This document shows positions 31,355 to 42,114 of a DNA stretch of 64,000 nt, one piece after another. How positions within the stretch are numbered: the first letter of the stretch is position 1; every line of letters starts with the position of its first letter. Origin of the DNA: Fulvia fulva (Eukaryota; Ascomycota; Dothideomycetes; Mycosphaerellales; Mycosphaerellaceae). The notes beneath the pieces were generated by a model. That model saw only the letters and a list, made by a program, of their open reading frames with translations, had not been told where the DNA came from and made no database searches. The stretch lies in NCBI RefSeq assembly GCF_020509005.1, contig NC_063024.1:682001-746000 (forward strand), written 5' to 3'. The position numbers and the translations under genes are program-made.

Positions 31355-32188
31355 TCAGGCTGCCAGGACTGTTGATATATTTACGCCGTTATCACCGACC
31401 CAATGCCTGCGTACGACTTCCCTTACATCTTCGGTGATGCCTTTAGGGTCTTCAAGGCACGCAAAGTGGCCGGCGGAATCGCGTTCGCTGTAGAAAACCA
31501 GGTTACCAGTCCGTTCCACGGCGCGTTTGCTGTTCGGTGCAGTGTCGTACCACATGCTGGTGTAACCAAAAGGACACCTGATGAGGTTTTCCTCCTTCAT
31601 GGCGTAGTCTGCGAATTGATGGTGAGGAACGTTCTCGTAGTATGGCAGGCAACTGGTCATGATGCAGCGGGTGAAGTAGTATAGTACCACGGTGGTGATG
31701 ACGTGGTCGAGCCAGTGTGTCTGCGATGAGACCGAAGGTGATGCAGCTTCTTCGTACTTTTCTCCGACGAATGCAAGAAGGCCTATCGGATTGTCGATCA
31801 GCATCCAGCCCAAGGTCTGAGGGCGAGTGCGCATCAGCACTGCATAGCCGACGTGGTTGGTTCTCCAGTCTTCGCCTTTGGCTTTACACTTCATCTCGCG
31901 GTCAGTGGGCGCGACATCTTGCGGAAGAGCACCTGGGCAGTAATTGAGATGCACTACCCGACAGGAGTCAGAGTATTGGGCTCCAAGCTCCCGTGCAACG
32001 AACTGTCCCCAGTCGCCAGCTTGCACAGCATACTTGTCGTACCCAAGTTGGAGCATAAGCTTGTGAAAGACCCTTGAGGTGTCTTTCATCGTCCAGCCAC
32101 GCCTCTTTGGTCCATCTGACCAGCAGAAGCCTGGGAGACTGGGAACGACAACATTGAAGTGCAACCACATCCACATCCACCCCTGCAC
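31355..32188 (-). pseudogene. Epoxide hydrolase (alpha/beta-hydrolase), 5'-truncated
   Basis: C-terminal two-thirds of a microsomal/juvenile-hormone-type epoxide hydrolase. It starts abruptly at HFNVVVPSLPGFCWSDGPKRRGW, which in full-length members lies about 110-130 residues in. The nucleophile elbow AGDWGQFVARELG and the catalytic His in AGHFACLEDP are present, and the lid region HWLDHVITTVVLYYFT is intact. The N-terminal EHN domain and the HG-x-P oxyanion segment are missing, so activity is unlikely. The frame up to the break is open and undamaged, so the loss may be recent or the remnant may still be expressed. Upstream lie only 233 bp before the divergent photolyase start, too little for the missing part. 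A hidden 5' exon cannot be fully excluded. Confidence 0.7.
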
Positions 32189-32421
32189 CCCTGCCCGCGC
32201 TGGCCAATGACAGGCGCAGTCGCCGATCGTTCAGAGATCGAAGCTAAGATCGATCGACAGCTTCCCACGGGCCACACTTCCCTTTCTCTCCAACCACAAC
32301 CCACGCTGCCCGCCTCCGTTCAGGTACAGCTTCGATGATGTAAAGGTAGGAAGTCAATGCTCGCGCGTGGAATACGGTACGGTAAACGACACGACCTCTC
32401 TCTCTTCCTCTTTTCCTTCCC

Positions 32422-34244
32422 ATGTCTCTTCTGCTTCGACTCTCGCGATCGTTCAGAGGACCAATTATTGCCATCTCTCGTCCTTGTCTTCTTGCCTCAA
32501 TACCACAGCACCGAAGCACTTTCCATACTTCCCCAGCTTCCAACATGCCGCCTAAGAAACACGCCCGCTCCGCGTCTCACGAAGAAGGCCACCCAGAGCT
32601 GAAACATCCCTCCACAAAGCGAGCAAAAGAAATCGACCAACACACCCCCTACGAAGAACTTGTCTCCCTCCTCGACGCGAACGATGCCTCAGCCAAACCC
32701 AAAAACGTGCTACACTGGTTCCGCAGCAAAGACCTCCGCCTCGAAGACAACCGCGCCCTCCACGCAGCCTCCCAAAAAGCCAAAGAGGGAGACGGTAACC
32801 TCATCTGCCTCTACCTCCACTCCCCCAAAGACCTAACATGGCACGGCACATCCCCCGCGCGGCTAGATTTCATCCTCGAAACCCTCCGCCTAATGAAACA
32901 GCAGCTCGAAAAACTCAACATCCCCCTCCACATCGCCACCGTCGAAAGCAGGAGCGTCAAAACAAATACAGTCCTAGACTTCGCCGAAACTTACGACATA
33001 ACACACATCTACGCCAACATGGAATACGAAGTCGACGAACTCCGCCGGGACATAGACCTCTCCAACGCAGTCGTGAAAAACGACTACTACGACATTTCCT
33101 TCGAGGTATTACACGACCAGACCGTCATCACGCCCCTAACGCTCACAACAGGAGCCGGCTCACCGATGAAGGTCTTCACCCCGTACCATAAAGCCTGGCT
33201 CGCCGAGACGAAGAGTGAGCCAGCGTTGTTTGAGGATTTGGTCCCGGGGCCGGAGGCCAATGGGGATGGGGCGAGGGAGGAGTTGAAGAGGTTGTTTGGT
33301 GGGGATTTGCCTGGTATGCCGGAAGGGAAGAGCTTTGAGCAGTATGAAGAGGACCGGGAGCGGTTGAGGGCATTGTGGCCGGCGGGTCATGATGCGGGGA
33401 TGAAGAGACTTGATGACTTCTTGGAGAAGAAGGTGAAAAATTACGCAGCGCATCGCTCCGAGCCCGCGCTGGATCCCTCATCGCGTCTCTCGCCGTACTT
33501 CTCCTCTGGCGTGGTGAGTGTGCGTGAAGTGCTGAAGCGGACGAAAGAATTCAACAACGGGAAGCACTTCGACGCCGGGGACAGGGGCGTTGATTCGTGG
33601 GTCAGGGAAATTGTGTTCCGGGAGTTTTATCGGCATATCATGGTTGTGATTCCACATAATAGCATGAATCTGCCGCAGAATCTGAAGTTTGATTTTGTGG
33701 AGTGGGAGGATGATGAGGAGGGGTATAGGAAGTGGGAGGAGGGGAGGACGGGGGTGCCGTTGGTTGATGCGGGGATGAGGCAGTTGAGCAGTGAGGTGAG
33801 TTGAACATGGAAGAGGAGACGAGAAAAGGAGTGGAAAACTGACGCTGGTGGATGTAGGCCTACATGCACAACCGCCTCCGCATGAACACCTCCTCCTACC
33901 TGCGCGCAAACATGCTGATCGACTACCGGCGCGGCGAGCGCTACTTTGCGGAAACACTGATCGACTGGGACCTATCCAACAACACGCAAGGCTGGGAGCC
34001 GAGCTACACCATCTTCAACCCCGTCGTGCAGGCGGAGAAGTGTGATCCCAATGGCGATTACATCCGGAAGTGGGTGCCGGAGCTGAAGGATGTGAAGGGG
34101 AAGGCGGTTTTTGATCCGTTCAATAGGTTGAGTCAGGGGGAGTTTGAGAAGTTGGGGTATCCGGAGCCGCATGTGGAGTTTAGGGAGAGTCAGACGAGGG
34201 CCAAGGAGAGGTATAAGAGGGATCTTGCTGATGCTGATCCGTGA
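32422..34244 (+). CDS. PHR1: Class I CPD photolyase
   Basis: Light-driven repair of cyclobutane pyrimidine dimers; binds FAD and an antenna cofactor. Exons 32422-33795 and 33858-34244, about 586 aa. The intron 33796-33857 (GTGAGT, ACTGAC, TAG) joins QLSSE to AYMHNRLRM. Family blocks: VLHWFRSKDLRLEDNRAL (antenna domain start), SPYFSSGVVSVREVL, WVREIVFREFYRHIM, TGVPLVDAGMRQL, then MNTSSYLRANMLIDYRRGERY, IDWDLSNNTQGWEPSY and IFNPVVQAEK. The final DPNGDYIRKWVPEL is also conserved. The first 41 residues are Arg/Leu/Ser-rich with no acids and end FHTSPASN, like a mitochondrial presequence. The next Met starts MPPKKHARS with basic KK/KRAKE motifs, like a nuclear signal. Two starts could give mitochondrial and nuclear forms. 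Confidence 0.93.
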
Positions 34245-35900
34245 GTGAGGTGCTGATGTGGAGATGTTGCTGAGGAGGTAGTGGTGGATGGATAGCAGGT
34301 TCTCGCACTGTTTCCCAATGTGGCGCAGTGGTCTAGGGAGACATGGTGCAGCGGCTCAAGCTGTTCCGTTCTCGCGGTGGTTCCTGGAGCATTGACTCCG
34401 AGGCGAGGATGGAGATCCTTCCGATCGAGATACTCAGGATGTCGTCTTCAATGTTCCGGCTAGTTGCCTTGTGTTTTTGACCAACAGCCCGTCACAGAAA
34501 TGTAGAGCCTACAGCTGCACTCTTGGCATCAATACTCATACCGTTGATACCAAACGTCATTCGTCCTCACGAGGCGTTCCTGGCGCCTTCAGTGTCACGT
34601 TCACCATGCAGCAACTCAGCCACTCTCACGAGCTGACGTCTTCAGTGCCACCAAACGTGAAACACAATGACGACCGTGCCTGAACGCCTACAGGCACTTC
34701 GTTGTCAAGATCTTGCCGGCCCGTTGTTGGCTGTGACTGCCGCGATAGACTTTGATGCTTCGACGACTGGTATGTGACATGTTCCGAAATGTTTTCTGTT
34801 CAAGTCGCAGGTGATCGAGTCGTGACGCCCGTGGAGTGGTGAAACATGATGTGCTATTCATTCAGTGTCGAGTCCGAGTTTTCCATCATCACCCATCAGC
34901 CATCAAGTTCGGAGTGGCAGGCACAGCCACAGTGCGTGCGTACATGTAGTGGTGGCCAACTCTTGATGGAGTCGCCTCTACTAGCTTGCCTATCTTCACA
35001 TCAGGTGTCGATGCAGGTCGCCAACTTGGCATGCAGCTGTGGTCCTTGAAAGATGGTGGGAAGTGGACCGTGGTTTTTTGTTGCAGCTCGATAGCGTGTC
35101 CGGGGACCCCAGCCGCCTGCTATTGCCAATTTGCCCGCTTAAAGGTCGCGTTGCCAGGCTCATCAGCTTGTTGATGGAGTGTTGTTTCGCATCGCAGTGG
35201 ATTGTGATCGTGTGAGCAGGATGATCAAGTCATTGCTAGTACAGTCGGTTACGATGGATGAAAGAACATTTGGTGGTTCAGACGTTGGCGCAAGTCGTGC
35301 CAGAAGCGCGAGGCGAAGCGAAGGTTGTCCCGCACGTGTATTGCATGCAGCGACTAGTGTGTACATGTACCGTAGCGTGGTGCGGTGCGGTGGGATGAGG
35401 AGTCGCAGGACGAGATGCCGTGTGTCGTTGGCTTTGCTGTCTGTTCCAACCTCCTTGTGCTCTGCCGCTTCCCATGTGATATGTCGTGGGCGGAGAGCAC
35501 GTCTTCCGGTCGCTTGTTGGATCGCGTGAGCGTGAGCCGTTATAGTTCATCGCCTAGTTCTACCTTGTTCGAGCTGCCCAGCGACCGTTGCGCTTAGAAT
35601 AATCTCTCGCGAACGACTCCCCCTCCCAAAACCACGATCCTTCCACTATCTGCCCGACTTCACTCATCACATGCGCTTCGGGCGCTGAGCGATTGCGATA
35701 CCATACAGCAGATCACACCTGCCGGAATGCGCACGACATAAGGCCTCCGACACACAGCTCCGCAGGCTTAGACGACACCGCAGCCCGCGCCTGCCGCAAC
35801 AGCATTGCAACAGCGCGCAGTCTGGCCAAGCGCCAGTGAGAAGACGACCACCAACTGACCACGCTCGTTACGTACACATACACCCCATTCCTCCGCCAAC
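34245..35900. other. 1.66-kb intergenic stretch upstream of palI
   Basis: No protein-like frame. The distal part (about 35580-35900) is pyrimidine-rich and C/A-rich as expected for the promoter and leader of the pH-response gene. Nothing else is recognised. Confidence 0.4.
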
Positions 35901-38512
35901 ATGCTACGTCCCGCCACTCCGCTGTCCATCATCTTCCTGGTTGCCTTTGTGCTCCTGCTACTGAGCACGCTATCAACACCCGTCATCAAAGGCATCCCGC
36001 TGGGCAGCTTCCAAGGATACAACTTTGGTGTACTGGGATACTGCAAAGGAGACACATGTGAGGGGCCGCGGATAGGGTACAGCACAGGTGCGCATTCTCT
36101 CTCCGATTTGTGATGCTCTGATACTAGACCTGACAGGTACAAAAGATGGCCTCTTCAATGGGACCAACACCGAAGCCGACTTCTCCCTTCCTTCCTCCAC
36201 ACGGAACAGCCTCTCTGCCATCCTCGTCGTCCACCCGATCGCCGCTCTGCTGTGCCTGATATGCCTGGGCCTAGGCATTGCCGCACACTTTCACGGTCCA
36301 TCGCACTCTCCGCGCTATCTTCTGGCCCTTCTCATCCTCACCATCCCGACTCTGCTCGTCACGCTCCTGGCTTTCCTCGTCGATATTCTGCTGTTCGTGC
36401 CTCATATGCAATGGGGCGGCTGGATCGTGCTGGTGGCTACCATCCTCATCATTGCATCCAGCATAGTAACATGCGCCATGAGACGGACACTGGTCAGCCG
36501 GAAGGCAAGGAAGAAGCGTATTGCAGAGAATGCGGATATGAATGGTCAGAACTACTACGAGAACCTGGCTCAGAACCGAATGATGGTCGACTCGCTTCCC
36601 AAGGCTGATAGCCCTCCCCCCATGAGTGGCAGCACGGCTGTCGATAAGAACGGCAGCTCGAACTTTGCTACTGATGAGATGAAGAGGCAGGAAACTATGA
36701 GCGAAGGCGGTGGAAGGAGGAGTCAGGACGATAGTACGCCTCTGAACCCGACTCGCGACCCCAGCATCAGGTCTGCGAGCACCAATGGCGGACGGACACC
36801 CTACGCACAGGATCCAATGGCACCGCCAATGCCAATGGATGGCAGACCGAGATACGAGAACCAGAACGGCATGCCCAGACGGCTGAGTAGAGACCAGTAT
36901 GGCAACCCGATCCCACCAGGTGCTGAGGTGGGAGCAATGGCAGCTGCAGGTTTAAGGCATCAAGGATCACAAGGCTCTCTTGGGTCAAACCCATCGCAGC
37001 CATCGAATGGCTACCCCAGAGGCAGAGGCGGTTACGGACCTCCTCCACGTGGATATGGACCTCCGAGAGGCGCGAGAGGTGCATATGGACCACCGCGAGG
37101 CGGACGTGGAGGATATGGACCACCACCACCACCGGGCTTCTACCGCGGGCGAGGAGGACCACCGCCTGGCATGATGGGCCGTGGAGGTCCTCCACCAATG
37201 ATGGGTCGAGGCGGACCACCTCCACCTGGTTACGGCTACGATTACAGCTACGGACCACCACGAAGTGGACCTTCGCCTTCATACGAGCAGCCTTCCCCGC
37301 CAATGGCCATGCCGAATCACGATCAGTTTGTAGCTGGACCAGTCATGGTTGATGGCATCGGTCAAGCAATTGAAATGGACGAGCGACACGGTAGCCCGCA
37401 GCAAGGGAGCCCAGCACCACTGAATCATGCCTACGACAATGGACAATATGGACTCAGAGACAGTGACGCAGACGTTGCAGGTATGATTGGCTTGCAGCAG
37501 GGACAAGAACAGCATGATGCAGCACCTCACACTCTATCGCCACCTCCACAAGATGGTGGAAGGCAGGGTGATGTGCGAAGTCCATCGAGCATGTACTCTG
37601 ACCAGTAAGTAAAACCAACATCAATCCTCCTTCAACGAGCATAGCTAATAACATCACAGAACATATGTGCCGCCCCCAACTCAGTGGAGCGCAGTACCTT
37701 CTCCGCTCGACCATGGTCAGCATGAGAATGGTTTGCTCTCGCGGAATACGTTAGACACGAACATCTCGAGCTCATCAGGTGATTACTCGTCTGGTCTGCC
37801 ATCGTCAAGAGTCCTACCACTGTCGCCAGTTCCAGCTTCTCCAACTGGTCGATCAGCACGTGGCAGCCACAGTCCACGCCACAACCGTGCTGGTAGCGAA
37901 GCATACTATGAAGACGTCGATCCTCGCTTTGCAGAGGAGCAGAACCCATCAGCATTTCATGCGATGAGTCCGGCGGATGACATGGCACCTCACAATGCTG
38001 TGCGGGATAGCGGGATACCGAATGCTCTCACACCGGGTCCTGGCCAAGCCGTACACTACCAAGGTAACCAACATTTGAGTCCCGAGGCCTACGCCACGAA
38101 CGCAGCTGATCACGGCATTAGCTCATCGTCTGTAGAAGGACGACTTCCCTTGAATGACTCAGCTGGTCATCTGGAGCCTATTCCGGATGGTGCCAGATCT
38201 CCTGGTGAAGGCAGTGAAGCTTCACACTTTACTTCTGTAAGTCAAAGAGGCATCAATCCAAACTGGAGACCTGGTCCTCCTGGTGGATATGCAGGCAGTA
38301 ATCTAGGACCAAATGGCAGCTCAGCTTCTGCAGTCCAGAGGAGGAGAGAAGATACCATCCTCTCTGCCAATCCTGACTTTTCGATTCCTGGCGTGGGACT
38401 TGGCGGTAGAGGGGGAGGACGAGGACGAGGCAGAGGCGGCACAAATGCACTTCCGCCTAGTGCGCTAGGAGGTGGATTGACTCCTGCAGGACGCTACCCT
38501 ACGGACATCTAG
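35901..38512 (+). CDS. palI: pH-response regulator PalI/Rim9
   Basis: Four-span plasma-membrane protein of the SUR7/PalI family that supports ambient alkaline pH sensing through the Pal/Rim pathway (with PalH/Rim21). Exons 35901-36087, 36137-37604 and 37660-38512, about 835 aa. Introns of 49 and 55 nt keep phase. The start, MLRPATPLSIIFLVAFVLLLLSTLSTP, is the family signature, followed by the loop with GVLGYCKGDTCEG. Three more spans follow (IAALLCLICLGLGIA, YLLALLILTIPTLLVTLLAF, WIVLVATILIIASSIV). The long cytosolic tail has many GYGPPRG and RGG-type repeats (about 37015-37280). The frame closes with a TAG at 38510-38512, then stays open in the same frame for another 111 codons (see next entry). 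Confidence 0.92.
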
Positions 38513-38848
38513 GCGACGTCCATACCTGCGACCTGGAAGCGGAGCGAGTGGAACGCCGAGACCTGGACTCCGAGAACCAGCAAGAAGTACAAGATCAAAA
38601 CACCGAGGCCTGTACACGTCGAGTATGGCTCCTCCAAATCGATGATGAGCATGTCGCAGAGCACGAGGCGGGCTTTGTCGATGGCCAATTCGATCGACTC
38701 GCTTTCATCCCTGGACTATTCTCTACCGCCGAGATTCGGCAGCATGCCTGCGAAACGGAGATACTCGAATTGTGAGGCGACTACTATGCGGACTTCCTCA
38801 AGTCTCAACTCCAGAACTCGGTCTGGTCTGGGCATGGTGTGGGAGTGA
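38513..38848 (+). other. In-frame extension beyond the palI stop codon
   Basis: Directly after the TAG the same reading frame continues for 111 codons to a TGA. It has GC-rich third positions and Ser-rich, protein-like sequence (ATSIPATWKRSEW ... MSMSQSTRRALSMANSIDSL). Possible explanations are stop readthrough, a nonsense mutation in a longer ancestral protein, a 3n intron covering the stop (only a weak GTGGGA donor fits), or a separate gene's exon. Confidence 0.4.
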
Positions 38849-39320
38849 AGTGTCCGCATGCACCCTGCTACTTTCTGTTCTTCTGATGTTTATTTGTTGA
38901 AGTGGCAGGCAATAGCGCGGCGTACTGTTTTTTTTTGGATCAACGGCTGTTTATAGACATACGATCGAGCCATTACAGCTCTCGATATGGGTGGAGATTA
39001 GAATCATGGCGCTATTATTGAGCTTCGAATAATGAAAAAGACACACCACAACATCATGGCCCTCACAGGCGATTGAGAGAAAGAGATCTTCAAGCCCGCA
39101 ACACCCGTTCATGCCATGCTTCCACGGCTGCGTCATCGCAGCGAGCAAGAGAGCTCCAGCTAAGAACCTCTACATACGGTATGCCGGAGAACCCCGCAGC
39201 AGCAGCGAGGAACAGTAAGCAGCAGCTCTGGGAATAAACAACATATATGTCACTGAACGTTACACTGGACCTCTTTCCCAGTGGCAACGAACACAAAAAC
39301 GACGACCACAGCAATCAATC
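38849..39320. other. Spacer and promoter before the NIPSNAP pair
   Basis: Contains an 8-nt T run near 38930 and no supported gene. Confidence 0.4.
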
Positions 39321-39833
39321 ATGACCATCTACGAACTACGCGTCTACACGACCGTACCAGGCCGCATGCCGGCGCTCCTCGCCCGGTTTGAGAACCATAC
39401 TCTGAAGCTGTTTGAGAAGCATGGCATTGAGCAGGTTGGGTTTTGGTGAGTGGAAACGTGGACTGATGGCGGGTTGGTAGTGGGGGGAGACTGGTTTGGT
39501 TGATGCTGGTACTGATTTTGATGCTTGGATAGGACGACCCTCGTGGGTCCGAATTGTGGGAATGAGTTGACGTATTTGTTGAAGTGGGTATGTTATACTG
39601 AACTCTGCTTCTTTGATGGGGCTGGGCTGGGAGATGGAGGGTGGGTCGCTTTGTTGATGGTGTGCTGATTGCTTTGATAGGACTCCCTAGCGGATCGCGA
39701 GAAGAAATTCAATGCCTTCTCCCTCGACCCGGCGTGGTTGGAGGCTAAGGGAGAGAGTGAGAGGGATGGGGCTATTAATGAGCGGGTTGCGAGCTCGTTT
39801 TTGACGCCGACACAGTTTAGTAGGTTGCAGTAG
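39321..39833 (+). CDS. NIPSNAP-family protein, copy 1
   Basis: Small dimeric alpha/beta-barrel (ferredoxin-like) protein of the NIPSNAP family, often mitochondrial or of unknown enzymatic role. Exons 39321-39445, 39533-39587 and 39681-39833 give 110 aa. Conserved sequence: [57 protein letters not shown], then [13 protein letters not shown] and DPAWLEAK. The introns are 87 nt (GTGAGT...GATAG, splits a Trp codon) and 93 nt (GTATGT...GATAG, phase 0). The next gene, 486 bp downstream, is a close tandem copy that lacks the second intron. Confidence 0.88.
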
Positions 39834-40318
39834 GGTGAGAGGGGAAAGGGGAAGGGGAAAGGGGAGGAGGGAGCAGGGTGGAGGTGGAGGGAGAGTGGGA
39901 GGAGAGTGGTAGTTCTGGACGAAGGAAATGTCTCGCTGCGAGGGTTGTGGATGGCTTGACGGTATTGAATCGTACAAGGGTGGGATGATTGACTGACCGA
40001 CTACATTCTGTTGAAATACAGCGGCATCGATGACAACGCACACGCAAGAAACGTGAAAGCACCTACACTTTGCTTATGAAGCTGCGACCTTTGCTCCAAC
40101 TCTATTCACTTCAGCCTCACGCTTCGGCTTAGCAAGCACTCTCGCCAGATATTATCAGTTAAGCAACACATATCAACGCTTTCTTGAGCATCATTGTCTG
40201 AGGCAGGTCATGCCGACGACGATGTGTCTACATAATCGGGATGGTAGCACAGACTGTTGCCTCCCACCATTCACCTACACCTACAGCACAAGCTGCATGA
40301 GAAGGCTGCACGACGACA

Positions 40319-40776
40319 ATGGCAACTTACGAGCTACGTGTCTATACCGCCGTACCCGGCAAGATGCCAGCGCTGCTGTCCCGATTTGAGAATGAGACTC
40401 TGAAGATTTGGGAAGGACTTGGGATCAGACAACTAGGCTTTTGGTAAGCTTTCCCTCCCATCTTCCTCCACTGCATCACCCAGCTCACCTCACATTGCCT
40501 CCGCCTTGAGCCTGCGAGGTTGCAAGGACAACGCGTGAACAAGATCACTAACTTTCCATCAACAGGACGACCCTAGTTGGCCCCAACAGCAACGAACTGA
40601 CCTACATCCTCGTCTGGGACTCTCTATCTGAGCGAGAACGGAAGGTCAATGCTTTCGCTGCTGACGCGGAGTGGATTGAGACGAGGGCGAAGACGGAGAG
40701 GGAGGCGGGGGGTGCGATTGTGGAGAAGATTGCGAATTTGTTTTTGAGTCCGACGGGGTTTTCGGCGTTGCGGTGA
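40319..40776 (+). CDS. NIPSNAP-family protein, copy 2
   Basis: Exons 40319-40443 and 40566-40776 encode 111 aa. The protein starts MATYELRVYTAVPGKMPALLSRFENETLK, ends SPTGFSALR, and is collinear with copy 1 throughout. The 122-nt intron sits at exactly the same place (inside the Trp codon of GFW) as intron 1 of copy 1. The position of copy 1's second intron is uninterrupted here (ILVWDSLSERERK). Tandem duplication followed by intron gain or loss is the simplest reading. Confidence 0.88.
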
Positions 40777-41109
40777 AGGATTGAGGGACAGGAGCGATAG
40801 GATAGTCGGGCTGGGGATGGAGATGGCAGTTGTACGTTCGTTACTTCGTTGAGCGGCGTCACGAGGGGGTTAGGTGTTGGTGGGACAAGTCGATGATGAG
40901 GTTCAGGAAGATAGGGTATATCATATGAGTGCTGATCTAAACAACAAGTTCGTAACTATCTTGAATCTCAATGGCGCCCTTGCCGTACGCCACGACAAAG
41001 ACTCCGCCAGAGGGTACTACCGAAGCATCCTACCCAGTGCCCATACCCATTCCCAACCATAACGCCATCGCTCAGCATCAAAGCAACGAAATATCATCCA
41101 AAGACGGCA
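40777..41109. other. Short spacer between convergent genes
   Basis: No gene seen; 3' flanks of NIPSNAP copy 2 and of the amidase. Confidence 0.4.
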
Positions 41110-42114
41110 TCACGATTCCCCATCCACGAAAATATTCAACGGCACCGTCGCCACAATCGCAAAATTCGGCATATCCACAATCTCACTCATCTTCAAATCC
41201 ACCGCAACACTACAAAGCATATACGCCTCCACCCTCTCCAACCCCTTCGTAACCCCCAGCCACTCAATCATAGCCCTGACCGCCTTCCTCGTAGCCTCCA
41301 GAATATCCTCATCAATCCCCATCGTCGAATACGATCCCTTGTCCGGCAGGACCTCATCCTCCAGCCGTCTGGGCGGACTCCAGAAGTGCGGCGACTGGAC
41401 GTGCGGTTGTGACTTGACGACTTTGAAGCGAACAGTCACGCGCATGGGCGTCTCGATGGCGGAACCGCAGACTTCGCCGTCGCCTTGGGCTGCGTGGCCG
41501 TCGCCGCAGGAGAAGAGAGCGCCGGGGGTTCGGACGGGGAGGATGAGTTTTGTTCCTCGGGTGATGTGGCGGCAGTCGATGTTGCCGCCGGTGTCCAGGG
41601 GTGGGATTGTAGAGAAGGCGCCGGGTTGGGATGGGGCTACGCCCATGGTTCCCATGAAGGGATGGATTGGGATGTGGATTTTGTCGTTGAAGGGGGCGAG
41701 GCGTTGGTGGGAGTGGCCGTTGAGTTTGGATTCGCCGTTTGTGAGTGGTGTTGATGTAGGTAAGTTCCAGATTTTGAGATGTGCTTCGGGGAACTCATCG
41801 CCTAGCAGACCGAAGCCTGGGACGATGGCGGTCCAGCCCCAGTCGGCGTGTTCCAGCTCGAGGACTTCGATCTCGAGGGCATTGCCGGGTTCAGCTCTGT
41901 TGATGTAGACAGGGCCAAAGACTGGGTCTGCTATTGATGTGTCGAGGTTCGCCACATCTTTTGCTGTTGAGTTTAGGTTGATCTGGTAGTTGCTGCCATC
42001 GATACAGTCGAACGTTACCACATCGCCCGAGTTGACTGTCAGTTGTGGTGGCTGACGGTTGTCCCAGTTCAAGTGATATTGCTTCCTGTTGACATGGAAT
42101 GAATACTTTGGCAT
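41110..42114 (-). CDS. Acetamidase/formamidase family protein
   Basis: Hydrolase of the FmdA/AmdA family, which releases ammonia from formamide or acetamide. Single exon; the ATG at 42114 gives 334 aa (MPKYSFHVNRKQYHLNWDN). Family features: GDVVTFDCIDGSNYQ, DPVFGPVYINRAEPGNALEIEVLELE, WTAIVPGFGLL and PIHPFMGTMGVAP. Further blocks are PPLDTGGNIDCRHITRGTKLILPV and LFSCGDGHAAQGDGEVCGSAIET, which carry the metal and catalytic residues. Length is typical for this single-domain group, and the sequence looks intact. Substrate cannot be told from sequence. It would be cytosolic, with no targeting signal seen. Confidence 0.88.
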   Translation of the reverse strand: MPKYSFHVNRKQYHLNWDNRQPPQLTVNSGDVVTFDCIDGSNYQINLNSTAKDVANLDTSIADPVFGPVYINRAEPGNALEIEVLELEHADWGWTAIVPGFGLLGDEFPEAHLKIWNLPTSTPLTNGESKLNGHSHQRLAPFNDKIHIPIHPFMGTMGVAPSQPGAFSTIPPLDTGGNIDCRHITRGTKLILPVRTPGALFSCGDGHAAQGDGEVCGSAIETPMRVTVRFKVVKSQPHVQSPHFWSPPRRLEDEVLPDKGSYSTMGIDEDILEATRKAVRAMIEWLGVTKGLERVEAYMLCSVAVDLKMSEIVDMPNFAIVATVPLNIFVDGES

